From Rhodovastum atsumiense (lineage in GTDB: Bacteria; Pseudomonadota; Alphaproteobacteria; Acetobacterales; Acetobacteraceae), in NCBI RefSeq assembly GCF_937425535.1, contig NZ_OW485605.1:50899-114898 (forward strand): 64,000 nucleotides of DNA, written 5' to 3'. Shown here in pieces: positions 6,053-13,055 of the stretch. The translations under genes were made by a program, and so were the position numbers. Under the pieces are notes generated by a model. It saw only the letters and a program-made list of their open reading frames with translations. It was not told the origin of the DNA and searched no databases. The first letter of the stretch is position 1. Each line of letters opens with the position of its first letter.

Positions 6053-9052
6053 ATGCAGGTTGGTTACAACGAGCACCGCGCGCGCTGGGAGGCGACGACC
6101 AAGTACGGAACGTCCGAGGGCGACGCCGCGCGGTCGGCCGGGATGGCCTGGGACCGGACGTACAAGGTCTGGTGGACCCGTGATGCCGAGGCCGCCAAGG
6201 CGCTCCGCGACGGTGCTGCGGATCCGGTCGCCGAGAGCCGCCCGGTCGTCCTGGTGTTCTCCGAAGCCCGCAACCGCTGGGAGGCCCGGACCAAGTACGG
6301 CTGCGGTGACGCCGCGCGGGAGGCAGGGCTGCACTGGGACCGCGAGCGGAAGCTCTGGTTCACCGACGATGCGTCCGTCGCCAACAAGCTGCGCGCCTAC
6401 GCCGACGAGGCCACGCAGGCCCGCCTCGATGCGGAGACGGCCCAGGTCCGGCACGCCATCGAGGCGAGCCGCGCACAGTCGGCCGACATCGAGCTGCCGA
6501 TCGCCGAGGGCAGGTCGTATCTCCCTTACCAGCGCGCGGGTATCGCGTTCGCCCTCGCGCGCCAGAACACGCTGTTCGGCGACGACATGGGGCTGGGCAA
6601 GACCGCGCAGGCAATCGGCGTCGTGAACGCCGACGAAAGCCTCAAGAGGATCCTGGTCATCTGCCCGGCCTCGCTGACCCGCAACTGGGTCCGCGAGTTC
6701 GGGATGTTCGGCAGCCGCACGTTGAGCGTCGGCATCGCCGACATGAAGACGGTTCCGGCGGCTGACGTCGTGGTGGCCACCTATGACGCCTTCAGCCGCA
6801 AGACGGCCACCGCCGAGGCCCTGCGCGCGGTGGAGTGGGACGCCCTCATTCTCGACGAGGCGCACTACCTCAAGAGCAAGGACGCCGCGCGCACGGTGGG
6901 CATCCTGGGCGGGAAGAAGAAAGGCGCCGATCAGGCCGTCGAGGGCATCCGCGCGCGCCGCCGGCTCTACCTGACGGGCACGCCGCTGACCAACAGGCCC
7001 GTCGAGCTCTGGCCGCTGGTGCACAGCTTGGCGCCCGCGACGTTCGGTGATTTCTGGTCGTTCGCGCGGCGCTACTGCGACGCCCGCAACGACGGCTACG
7101 GATGGAACTTCAACGGAGCCTCGCACCTGGACGAACTGCAGGACTTGCTCAGGCAGACGGTGATGGTTCGCCGCCTCAAGAAGGACGTGCTGACCGAACT
7201 CCCTCCCAAGCGCCGCCAGATCATCGAACTCCCGGCCGACGCACCCGCCCTCAAGGCCGCGCTGACCGCCGAGAGGAAGGCGACCGAGGAGGAGGCGCGC
7301 ATCAAGGAGCAGCTCGCCGAGTTGCGGGCCAAGGTGGAGCTGGCCAAGGCCAGCGAGGACCCGCGCGACTACGAGCGCGCTGTCGCCGCGCTGCAGGCGG
7401 GCCAGTCGGTCCCGCTGCCCGACATGTCGCGCGTCCGCCACGAGACGGCGGTCGCCAAGGCGCCACTGGTCGCCGACCACGTGCGCGAGGCGGTCGAGGC
7501 GGGCGGCAAGGTCATCGTGTTCGCCCACCACAAGGACGTGGTGGACCTGCTGAAGAGCGCCCTGGCCGACCTCGGTGTCGTCGTGCTCACGGGCGACACG
7601 CCCCCGGCGAAGCGCCAGGACGCCGTGGACGCCTTCCAAAACTGCGACGATATCCGGGTGTTCATCGGCAACATCCAGGCGGCCGGGGTCGGCATCACGC
7701 TCACCGCGTCGGCGCATGTGGTGTTCGCCGAGCTTGACTGGGTGCCTGGCAACCTGTCGCAGGCCGAGGACCGCGCGTGGCGCCTCGGGCAGCGGAACGC
7801 GGTGCTCGTGCAGCACATCGTGCTCGAGGGCAGCCTGGATGCGACCATGGCGGCCACGGTGACGGGCAAGCAGCGCGTCATCGACGCCGCCCTCGACAAG
7901 ATCCAAGACCCCGAGGAGCGGGCGCGCCGCATCGCGGAGGAGCAGGCTCGCATCGAAGCCGCCGTGCAGGCCGGGGCGGCCTCCGACACGGATACCGACG
8001 ATGCAGGGGCGGCCCGCGCGGCCACGGCCGACAGCACTCCCGAGGACGTCGCGGCTGTGGCGGCTGCCCTTTCGCCAGAGGCCGTCGCTGCCATCCACGC
8101 GGGCCTGCGGATCCTCGCGGGCCTCGACCGCGACGGCGCGCGGGAAATCAACGGCGTCGGGTTCAACAGGCTGGACACCGTGATCGGCCGGAAGCTGGCC
8201 ATGCTCGACGTGCTCACGGCCAGGCAGGCGGCTCTCGGTCAGAAGCTGGTCCGCCGCTACCGCCGCCAGCTGCCCGCCGACCTGCTCGCCGTCGCCTTGG
8301 GCGAGGCAGTTGCCCCCGCAACGTCGCGCATCGCCAAGGCCGAGCCGCCCGTCGAGACCACGGCCGCCGTCGAGGTCGAAGCCGCCCCGGCGCCGGAGGC
8401 GACGAGCGAGCCCGAGGATGTCGGTCCGGCCGAAGCCGCCGTCGAGCGGCCGCAGGGCGTCGGCCCGGATGCGTCCGCTCCCGCCGCGGCGGTGACCGCC
8501 GAACCGGGCAAGCCGCCCATCGAGGCATCCCCCGGCATGCCGCTGCCCGCGACCGAGGAGGCCGCCGAGGTCGAGGCAGAGGCCGTTGCCCTACCCGAGC
8601 CGTCCGCGGGAGGGGAGGGCGCAGCTCCGGCAAGCGACGCCGCCCGGATGGCCGACGATGCCCCTGAGATTCCGGTTCCCATGCCGTTCCTGGCAGCCCC
8701 GCCGGCGACGGATGCCGGGGATCAGCCGGGCAACCCGGAGGGTGGGGAATCCTGCGAGCCCGCCGATGCCGCGCCGCTCGCTGCCGCCCTCGCGCCTACC
8801 GATGCCGCCCCGGCCGCGCCACGCCGCCGTGGGCGCCCGCCCAAAGGCGACAAGGCCATGTCGGACGCCGAACGCGCACGCGCCTGGCGGGAAGGCCGGG
8901 CAATGGGGACGGCGGCACTGCCCGTTGCGGTCCTCGAGCAGATCAGGGAACTGCAGGCGGAGATGGGCGGCACGACGGGCGACATCATCACAGCGGCCCT
9001 GGCCGCCCTGGCACGGGAGCGGGCGGCGGCGCGGGGACAGAGGGCGGCGTGA
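6053..9052 (+). CDS. SNF2-family DNA-dependent ATPase
   Basis: This 999-residue protein is a superfamily 2 translocase. It has Walker A GDDMGLGKTAQA near residue 176, DEAH in ILDEAHYL near 266, LTGTPLTN (motif III), and motif VI QAEDRAWRLGQR near 580. The N-terminus carries two related repeats: WEATTKYG...GMAWDRTYKVWW and WEARTKYG...GLHWDRERKLWF. After the motor there is an acidic Ala/Pro-rich linker of about 250 residues, an AT-hook-like RRRGRPPKG near 924, and a short helical tail resembling a ribbon-helix-helix unit. The ATG follows GGGAGG by 5 bases. It could remodel or displace proteins on phage DNA, as for SNF2 proteins in recombination, replication or defence systems. The partner and the exact job are unknown. 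Confidence 0.85.
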   Translation: MQVGYNEHRARWEATTKYGTSEGDAARSAGMAWDRTYKVWWTRDAEAAKALRDGAADPVAESRPVVLVFSEARNRWEARTKYGCGDAAREAGLHWDRERKLWFTDDASVANKLRAYADEATQARLDAETAQVRHAIEASRAQSADIELPIAEGRSYLPYQRAGIAFALARQNTLFGDDMGLGKTAQAIGVVNADESLKRILVICPASLTRNWVREFGMFGSRTLSVGIADMKTVPAADVVVATYDAFSRKTATAEALRAVEWDALILDEAHYLKSKDAARTVGILGGKKKGADQAVEGIRARRRLYLTGTPLTNRPVELWPLVHSLAPATFGDFWSFARRYCDARNDGYGWNFNGASHLDELQDLLRQTVMVRRLKKDVLTELPPKRRQIIELPADAPALKAALTAERKATEEEARIKEQLAELRAKVELAKASEDPRDYERAVAALQAGQSVPLPDMSRVRHETAVAKAPLVADHVREAVEAGGKVIVFAHHKDVVDLLKSALADLGVVVLTGDTPPAKRQDAVDAFQNCDDIRVFIGNIQAAGVGITLTASAHVVFAELDWVPGNLSQAEDRAWRLGQRNAVLVQHIVLEGSLDATMAATVTGKQRVIDAALDKIQDPEERARRIAEEQARIEAAVQAGAASDTDTDDAGAARAATADSTPEDVAAVAAALSPEAVAAIHAGLRILAGLDRDGAREINGVGFNRLDTVIGRKLAMLDVLTARQAALGQKLVRRYRRQLPADLLAVALGEAVAPATSRIAKAEPPVETTAAVEVEAAPAPEATSEPEDVGPAEAAVERPQGVGPDASAPAAAVTAEPGKPPIEASPGMPLPATEEAAEVEAEAVALPEPSAGGEGAAPASDAARMADDAPEIPVPMPFLAAPPATDAGDQPGNPEGGESCEPADAAPLAAALAPTDAAPAAPRRRGRPPKGDKAMSDAERARAWREGRAMGTAALPVAVLEQIRELQAEMGGTTGDIITAALAALARERAAARGQRAA

Positions 9053-9245
9053 ATTCCGTGACGTAAACGCTGGACGGGGAGGGAACGCCGGGGGAACGAA
9101 GGGTGCGCGGTAGCCGTGGCGCGTCCTACCCTTCCAGCCGTCCTGTGCTAGGATGAAACGGAATTCGCCTTATCATCAGACCCGATGGGATTTCCCTGCC
9201 GTGCTGAATGATGTGGTTCGTTGACCCAAACGCTGGCTGAGCAAG

Positions 9246-9488
9246 ATGCAAGAAATGGCGGCACCTGGAGCGGATAACCTCCCACACGATTGGACACTTC
9301 GACTGACCCTCATGAGGACGCTCAATCAGCCGAAGTATGTTTCCCAGAGGCTGAAACATGATGCTCGCGAGAGAGGGCTTGTGGTATTGCGGCGGAACAA
9401 GGGAATCATGGGCAAGGTCGAGTACCGTGTTCGCCCGCCGGAAGGCAACGAGAAGCCTGGCGACCTGATTGACGAGGCGACAGCGTGA
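9246..9488 (+). CDS. Small hypothetical protein upstream of the GIY-YIG gene
   Basis: An 80-residue basic product whose C-terminal half (YVSQRLKHDARERGLVVLRR onward) looks like a small alpha/beta nucleic-acid-binding unit; no family is recognised. Its stop overlaps the GTG start of the GIY-YIG gene (GTGA), so the two are translationally coupled and probably work together. The start is uncertain: ATG codons at 9246, 9255 and 9312 are all possible and none has a strong RBS. The roughly 190 bases before it, back to the SNF2 stop, show no clear feature. Confidence 0.5.
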   Translation: MQEMAAPGADNLPHDWTLRLTLMRTLNQPKYVSQRLKHDARERGLVVLRRNKGIMGKVEYRVRPPEGNEKPGDLIDEATA

Positions 9489-9937
9489 GCAGCGCGCCGG
9501 GGAATACCAGCCACCTCGTTGCCGGGGGCTTTATCCGGGCTGGAGTATGGAAGCACGATGAGGCATCCGGCTCGATTCGCTTTGAAGGCGCCAAGCCGCT
9601 GCCACGAGAACCCGGTGTGTATGCCTACGCAGTCGACGGCATCGTCCATTACGTTGGGTCAGCCCAACGCGGCCTGCGGCAGCGGCTGAGACACTACGAG
9701 ATTGCCAAGACGCTTCGGACTGCCCACCGGATAAGGCAGGAAATTCTCGCGCTCCTGGCTGCTGGCCGCGAGGTAGAGGTCTTCACGATAGTTCCTCCGC
9801 CAATGAACCTGAACGGCAACTTGCCCTTCGACAGCGTGGCGGGGCTAGAAGAAGGCATTATCCGGGCATGGCGGCCAGCCTGGAACCGCCGAGGGGCGGG
9901 AGGCGATGACACCAAGTCATCAGTTTGCGACGTCTGA
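9485..9937 (+). CDS. GIY-YIG family nuclease
   Basis: A single-domain 150-residue protein. GVYAYAVDGIVHYVGSAQRG gives the GIY and YIG strands (as GVY and YVG). QRLRHY supplies the conserved Arg helix, and GLEEGIIRAWRPAWN carries the metal-binding Glu and the terminal Asn typical of this fold. The family cuts DNA in homing, restriction or repair. The GTG start at 9485 overlaps the preceding stop codon. Being small and free-standing in a phage, it could be a homing-type or host-DNA-cleaving enzyme; the sequence does not decide between these. A strong bidirectional terminator follows about 115 bases downstream. Confidence 0.8.
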   Translation: MSSAPGNTSHLVAGGFIRAGVWKHDEASGSIRFEGAKPLPREPGVYAYAVDGIVHYVGSAQRGLRQRLRHYEIAKTLRTAHRIRQEILALLAAGREVEVFTIVPPPMNLNGNLPFDSVAGLEEGIIRAWRPAWNRRGAGGDDTKSSVCDV

Positions 9938-10052
9938 GGGGCGCACCGCCCGGTATTCGTCGTCCAGAAGCACGCGGACCTCGCCCCGGCGGGCAGCTGC
10001 ACGACATCCCCTTTCCTTGCGCCTGCGCGATGGTATGTAAGGCGTCCGAATC

Positions 10053-10092
10053 AAAAAAGGCCGCTCTCAGTTTCCCGAGGGCGGCCTTTTTT
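10053..10092. terminator. Strong bidirectional terminator
   Basis: AAAAAAGGCCGC and GCGGCCTTTTTT pair perfectly for 12 bases around a 16-base loop, giving a U-run on both strands. It separates the GIY-YIG unit from the next gene. Confidence 0.85.
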
Positions 10093-10129
10093 GACAACCT
10101 CTGATTCCTGTACGCGAGAAGACGTGGAT

Positions 10130-10915
10130 ATGGCCTACGAGTTTCCGAAAAACCCAGCTCCACTTGCGCCTGACGCCAAAAGGCAGATGCTCAAGGAATA
10201 CTATACCTATTGCCGAGAGTTGGCCCGGCAAGACCCGGAGGCGTTGAACAGGAAAGTGCCGAGGTCCGCCCTGATGGGCACCATGGACAGGATCGGGACG
10301 TTGCTGATTGAGGAGGCAAAGTCCCTTGCCGAGCAAAATGAGGAAGTTCGGGAGTTCCTGGCACAGAACAAGCCGCCTGGCATGATGAGCCACCTGCTAC
10401 CCGATGACTTCAGGGCGTTCTGCCTCCTCCTCAACGGCCTCAAGCAATGGCTTGCTGCGCAGCAGAACGCTACCGACCGCTACTTGCTGGGCGGTACGGC
10501 ACGGCCGCTCTGCCGCGAGATGAGCGAAACCTGCCTTGTCACTGGCGAGCGGCTCACGGATGACATGGAACTGCATCACCCGGTCCGCGACGGGCGGCCG
10601 CCGATTCCCCTCAGCAAGCAGGGTCACCGGCTTATCGAGAAGCAGACTTCGGCCACCGGATTGTCGGGTGGAGACGAGGGCGACCCGGTGGCACTCGCCG
10701 TACAGGAGATTCGAACCAAGGGGCATTTCTCCTGGAACATGCTCCGGCGGGGCTGCCGTCAGATCCTCGGCCTCGCCACCGAGGGAGGAACCGCAGGCAG
10801 CAACGCCAGCGCCAGAACTTTCGCTCGCCAGGCCATGCAGAAAGCGAACCTGAACGCAGAGGATCTCCTGGCATGGATGGACGCAAACGGATTGGGCCTG
10901 GAACGGGGAAGGTGA
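10130..10915 (+). CDS. Hypothetical protein with an HNH-like motif
   Basis: A 261-residue product. Around residue 140 it reads CLVTGERLTDDMELHHP followed by DGRPPIPLSKQGH, which resembles an HNH/LHH endonuclease core: a Cys-x-x-Thr-Gly turn, a His-His pair and a later His. Only one Cys pair-like element is visible, so a complete zinc finger is not supported. The N-terminal 120 residues are helical and charged. ATG at 10130 is preferred over an upstream in-frame ATG at 10091 that lies inside the terminator stem. The gene faces the convergent lysis cluster. A nuclease assignment is tentative; other zinc-binding folds are possible. Confidence 0.5.
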   Translation: MAYEFPKNPAPLAPDAKRQMLKEYYTYCRELARQDPEALNRKVPRSALMGTMDRIGTLLIEEAKSLAEQNEEVREFLAQNKPPGMMSHLLPDDFRAFCLLLNGLKQWLAAQQNATDRYLLGGTARPLCREMSETCLVTGERLTDDMELHHPVRDGRPPIPLSKQGHRLIEKQTSATGLSGGDEGDPVALAVQEIRTKGHFSWNMLRRGCRQILGLATEGGTAGSNASARTFARQAMQKANLNAEDLLAWMDANGLGLERGR

Positions 10916-10965
10916 TGTCGGCGGGCACCCTATGACCGTTCCTGCCACCCGTGAAAGCAGGCTCC

Positions 10966-11265
10966 TCAGTGCGCAGAGGCCGTCGCTGGCCGCGTCGCCA
11001 GCTCGATCAGCCTGCTGTCCATATCCCTGCAGGTGTCCAGCGCCGCGCGCAGCCGCAGCGCGACCGCCAGGACATCCTCATACCCGACGGCGCCCTCGGG
11101 CAGCACGGGCGGCGGCGGGCAACGGAACAGCTCGGCCTCTGACGGTGTCAGGGCGGCCTGCGGTCCCTGGGCGGCGGTGATCACCGCCGGCGGCTCACTG
11201 GGCGCGCAGGCGGCCAAGCAGAGTATCGGCAGCAGGAGAGGGATTGCAGCCAGTCGAGGGCGCAT
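10966..11265 (-). CDS. Outer-membrane spanin subunit (Rz1-like lipoprotein)
   Basis: A 99-residue lipoprotein: MRPRLAAIPLLLPILCLAAC gives a signal sequence ending in a lipobox Cys at about residue 20. A proline-containing periplasmic segment with CPPPPVLPEG follows. Its 5' end overlaps the 3' end of the Rz-like gene in a different frame, the classic overlapped Rz/Rz1 arrangement. Spanins fuse inner and outer membranes in the last step of Gram-negative lysis. It is the last gene of the late minus-strand cluster. Confidence 0.75.
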   Translation of the reverse strand: MRPRLAAIPLLLPILCLAACAPSEPPAVITAAQGPQAALTPSEAELFRCPPPPVLPEGAVGYEDVLAVALRLRAALDTCRDMDSRLIELATRPATASAH

Positions 11266-11599
11266 TGCGGAGGGACTCCAGGTCGGCGGCGAGCGTGGCC
11301 TCGCGGTCGCGCTGGGCGATGGCGGACGCGGCGGCGGCACGGGCGGCCGCCTCGTGCTGTTCCTCGGCGGCCTTGAGCGCGGCCGCGTTCGCGTTCGCCG
11401 TTTTCACGGCCTCGTCGCGCTCGGCGGTCAACCGCGCCACGGCAGCCGCGTCGGCGCGCGCCTGGGCGGCGAACCGGACACCCAGGAAGCCCAGCCCGAG
11501 CGCGGCCGCCACGGCGGTGGCGATGGCGATGCCCTTGAGCGAGATGCCGCCCAGCAGCGACCGGGCGCCGCTCCAGGCCGCAAGGATGGCGGTGATCAT
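11195..11599 (-). CDS. Inner-membrane spanin subunit (Rz-like)
   Basis: A 134-residue protein with one N-terminal membrane segment (IAIATAVAAALGLGFLGVRF, around residues 20-40). A long Ala/Glu/Arg-rich coiled coil follows, and the C-terminus contains a Cys (STGCNPSP) that could contact the partner subunit. This is the layout of type II i-spanins. The start at 11599 overlaps the stop of the holin-like gene as ATGA, and its 3' end contains the start of the Rz1-like gene. Together with the endolysin and holin-like gene it forms the lysis cassette. Confidence 0.75.
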   Translation of the reverse strand: MITAILAAWSGARSLLGGISLKGIAIATAVAAALGLGFLGVRFAAQARADAAAVARLTAERDEAVKTANANAAALKAAEEQHEAAARAAAASAIAQRDREATLAADLESLRNAPSTGCNPSPAADTLLGRLRAQ

Positions 11600-11820
11600 G
11601 ACTGGCCTCCCGGACCGGGGCACGGGCGGTCCGGCCTGCCGCGCTCCTGGATGACGGCAAGCACGATTGAGTCGACCACGCTCAGCAGGAGGCCAAGCGC
11701 GTCGAGCTTATCCGGGGCGATCTGGAATCCGGCGAGCAGCGCGACGGCATTGAGCAATGCGATTACGGTGCTCTTCTGCGCCAGCTGCCCGAGCACGATT
11801 TCGCGGATAGTGGGGCGCAT
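11596..11820 (-). CDS. Small membrane protein, holin-like
   Basis: A 74-residue protein with two hydrophobic stretches: VIALLNAVALLAGFQIA (about residues 17-33) and ALGLLLSVVDSIVLAVI (about 40-56). They are joined by a short charged turn, and the tail is polar. Its place between endolysin and spanins, with an ATGA overlap to Rz, suggests a holin or pinholin, but there is no sequence family match to prove it. Start 11820 is chosen because the upstream extension of the frame is not membrane-protein-like and GGGAGGCATTCCC precedes this ATG. A coiled-coil membrane protein at 14915 is another holin candidate. Confidence 0.55.
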   Translation of the reverse strand: MRPTIREIVLGQLAQKSTVIALLNAVALLAGFQIAPDKLDALGLLLSVVDSIVLAVIQERGRPDRPCPGPGGQS

Positions 11821-11955
11821 GGGAATGCCTCCCGTCCAGGCGTTGTGCGGGAATTTGAATGAAGGGCGCCCGGTCAATTCCGGCCGCCGGGCGGCTTTTC
11901 AGCCGCCGATCGTGCTGTGCCGCCAAGCAAGTGAGAGCGGCGCCCGGAAGCGCGG

Positions 11956-12687
11956 TCAGGCGCCTGCAGCGCGGAGACCGTCCTCGAACAGCTGGGCCTC
12001 GGCCTCGCGGCGGTCGCGCAGGCCGCGCTCGTTCGCCCCTGGCCACAGTCGCTTCATCGCCCGCACCTGAGCGGGGACGTCCTGGGGGCGCCCGGCGGCG
12101 ATTGCGGACCGAATGGCGCGCATCTCCGAGCGGCGATCACCCGTCATGCTGGTTCCCCGGTTATAGACGAGGCTGACGAGCACCCCGAAGCAGTCCGCAG
12201 GTAGGGCGCCGCAGCCCGGGAAGGCCGCCAGCGTCTGGCGCGTGAACTCCGGCACCGTGCGCTTGCGGAACACGGCCATGGCAGCATCCAGCGGCACAAC
12301 GGCCGCCGCCACGGACGGCAGCGCCGCCTGCGCGGCCGCGCCGCTCTTGCCGACGACCTTGGCCAGCAGGTCGACCGTCGCGGTGGGCAGCACGTCGGAC
12401 CAGTCGGCCCGGAACTGCGCGGGAAACACGGTCCCCAGGTCGTAACCGATCCCGACCGTGACGCCCGACGCGCCGCCGGGCCACTTGGGATGCTGGTAAT
12501 GCGCCTGATAGTAGGCCGGGCTCGTCACCTCGAACCCGATGATGGCCTGGATGGCGCGCTCGCTGGGCGCCGGGCCCCCAGGCGGCTGCGCCGGATCGGC
12601 GGCCGTGGTAGGCGGGGCGGCTGCAGGAGCAGCGGTGCCCGACACGCGCGCGAGCTCGCGCGCGTTGAGGTCGTCGGCAGTTGTCAT
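11956..12687 (-). CDS. Endolysin, lysozyme-like muramidase
   Basis: This 243-residue protein has a flexible Ala/Pro-rich leader of about 40 residues and then a lysozyme-like domain. IIGFEVTSPAYYQ holds the likely catalytic Glu at residue 53. WPGGASGVTVGIGYDLG near 70-85 is typical of the phage muramidase fold, and FGVLVSLVYNRG sits in the helical lobe. No signal peptide is visible, so release needs a holin. ATG at 12687 follows GGGGGAA by a few bases. It heads the lysis cassette. A family match to pesticin- or T4-type lysozymes is likely; the exact glycoside-hydrolase family is not assigned. Confidence 0.8.
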   Translation of the reverse strand: MTTADDLNARELARVSGTAAPAAAPPTTAADPAQPPGGPAPSERAIQAIIGFEVTSPAYYQAHYQHPKWPGGASGVTVGIGYDLGTVFPAQFRADWSDVLPTATVDLLAKVVGKSGAAAQAALPSVAAAVVPLDAAMAVFRKRTVPEFTRQTLAAFPGCGALPADCFGVLVSLVYNRGTSMTGDRRSEMRAIRSAIAAGRPQDVPAQVRAMKRLWPGANERGLRDRREAEAQLFEDGLRAAGA

Positions 12688-12722
12688 GGATTCCCCCAAT
12701 GGCCAGGGGTTTCGGGAAGGGG

Positions 12723-12956
12723 TCAGGCGTCCTCGGAATCCGCGCCGCCGGCGGCGAGCTGGTCGGCCAGGATCTCGACGAGGCCGCGGAACAGCGCCGC
12801 GCTGGCGGGCAGCGTGCGGTAGTCCACGGCTCCCTCAGACGTCTCCCAGGCGACGAGGACCGCAACCGGTCCGGCGGCGATGCACTCGCGGGCGGCCTCG
12901 TCGATGGCGTCCTCGAGCGGGAAGCGGAATGGCGGCATGTGCGGCACCCCGGACAT
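12723..12956 (-). CDS. Small acidic hypothetical protein
   Basis: A 77-residue acidic product with a central ECIAAGPVAVLVAWET segment and a helical tail. It reads like several other small phage proteins in this window (compare the Ala-rich helices at 54850) but no family is recognised. It is co-directional with the endolysin just downstream and the metallophosphoesterase upstream. A second ATG six codons in (12938) is an alternative start. Confidence 0.5.
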   Translation of the reverse strand: MSGVPHMPPFRFPLEDAIDEAARECIAAGPVAVLVAWETSEGAVDYRTLPASAALFRGLVEILADQLAAGGADSEDA

Positions 12957-13055
12957 GGAACCGCCGCCTCGGTGGGACCGGGCGGCGGCTGGTGGGCGGG
13001 CGACAGGGAGAGGGAAGGGCGGCTGGTTCAGGTCAGGCGGCGGCAGGGCAGCCCT

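Noticed and set aside
5921..8098. A 725-residue open frame on the minus strand opposite the SNF2 gene
   Set aside because: It is an antisense frame produced by GC-rich codon use; it lacks domain character while the plus strand carries all helicase motifs.
11890..11907. Hairpin with GAAA loop between endolysin and holin-like genes as a terminator
   Set aside because: No U-run follows on the minus strand, so a terminator cannot be supported; it may be a structural RNA element of no clear role.
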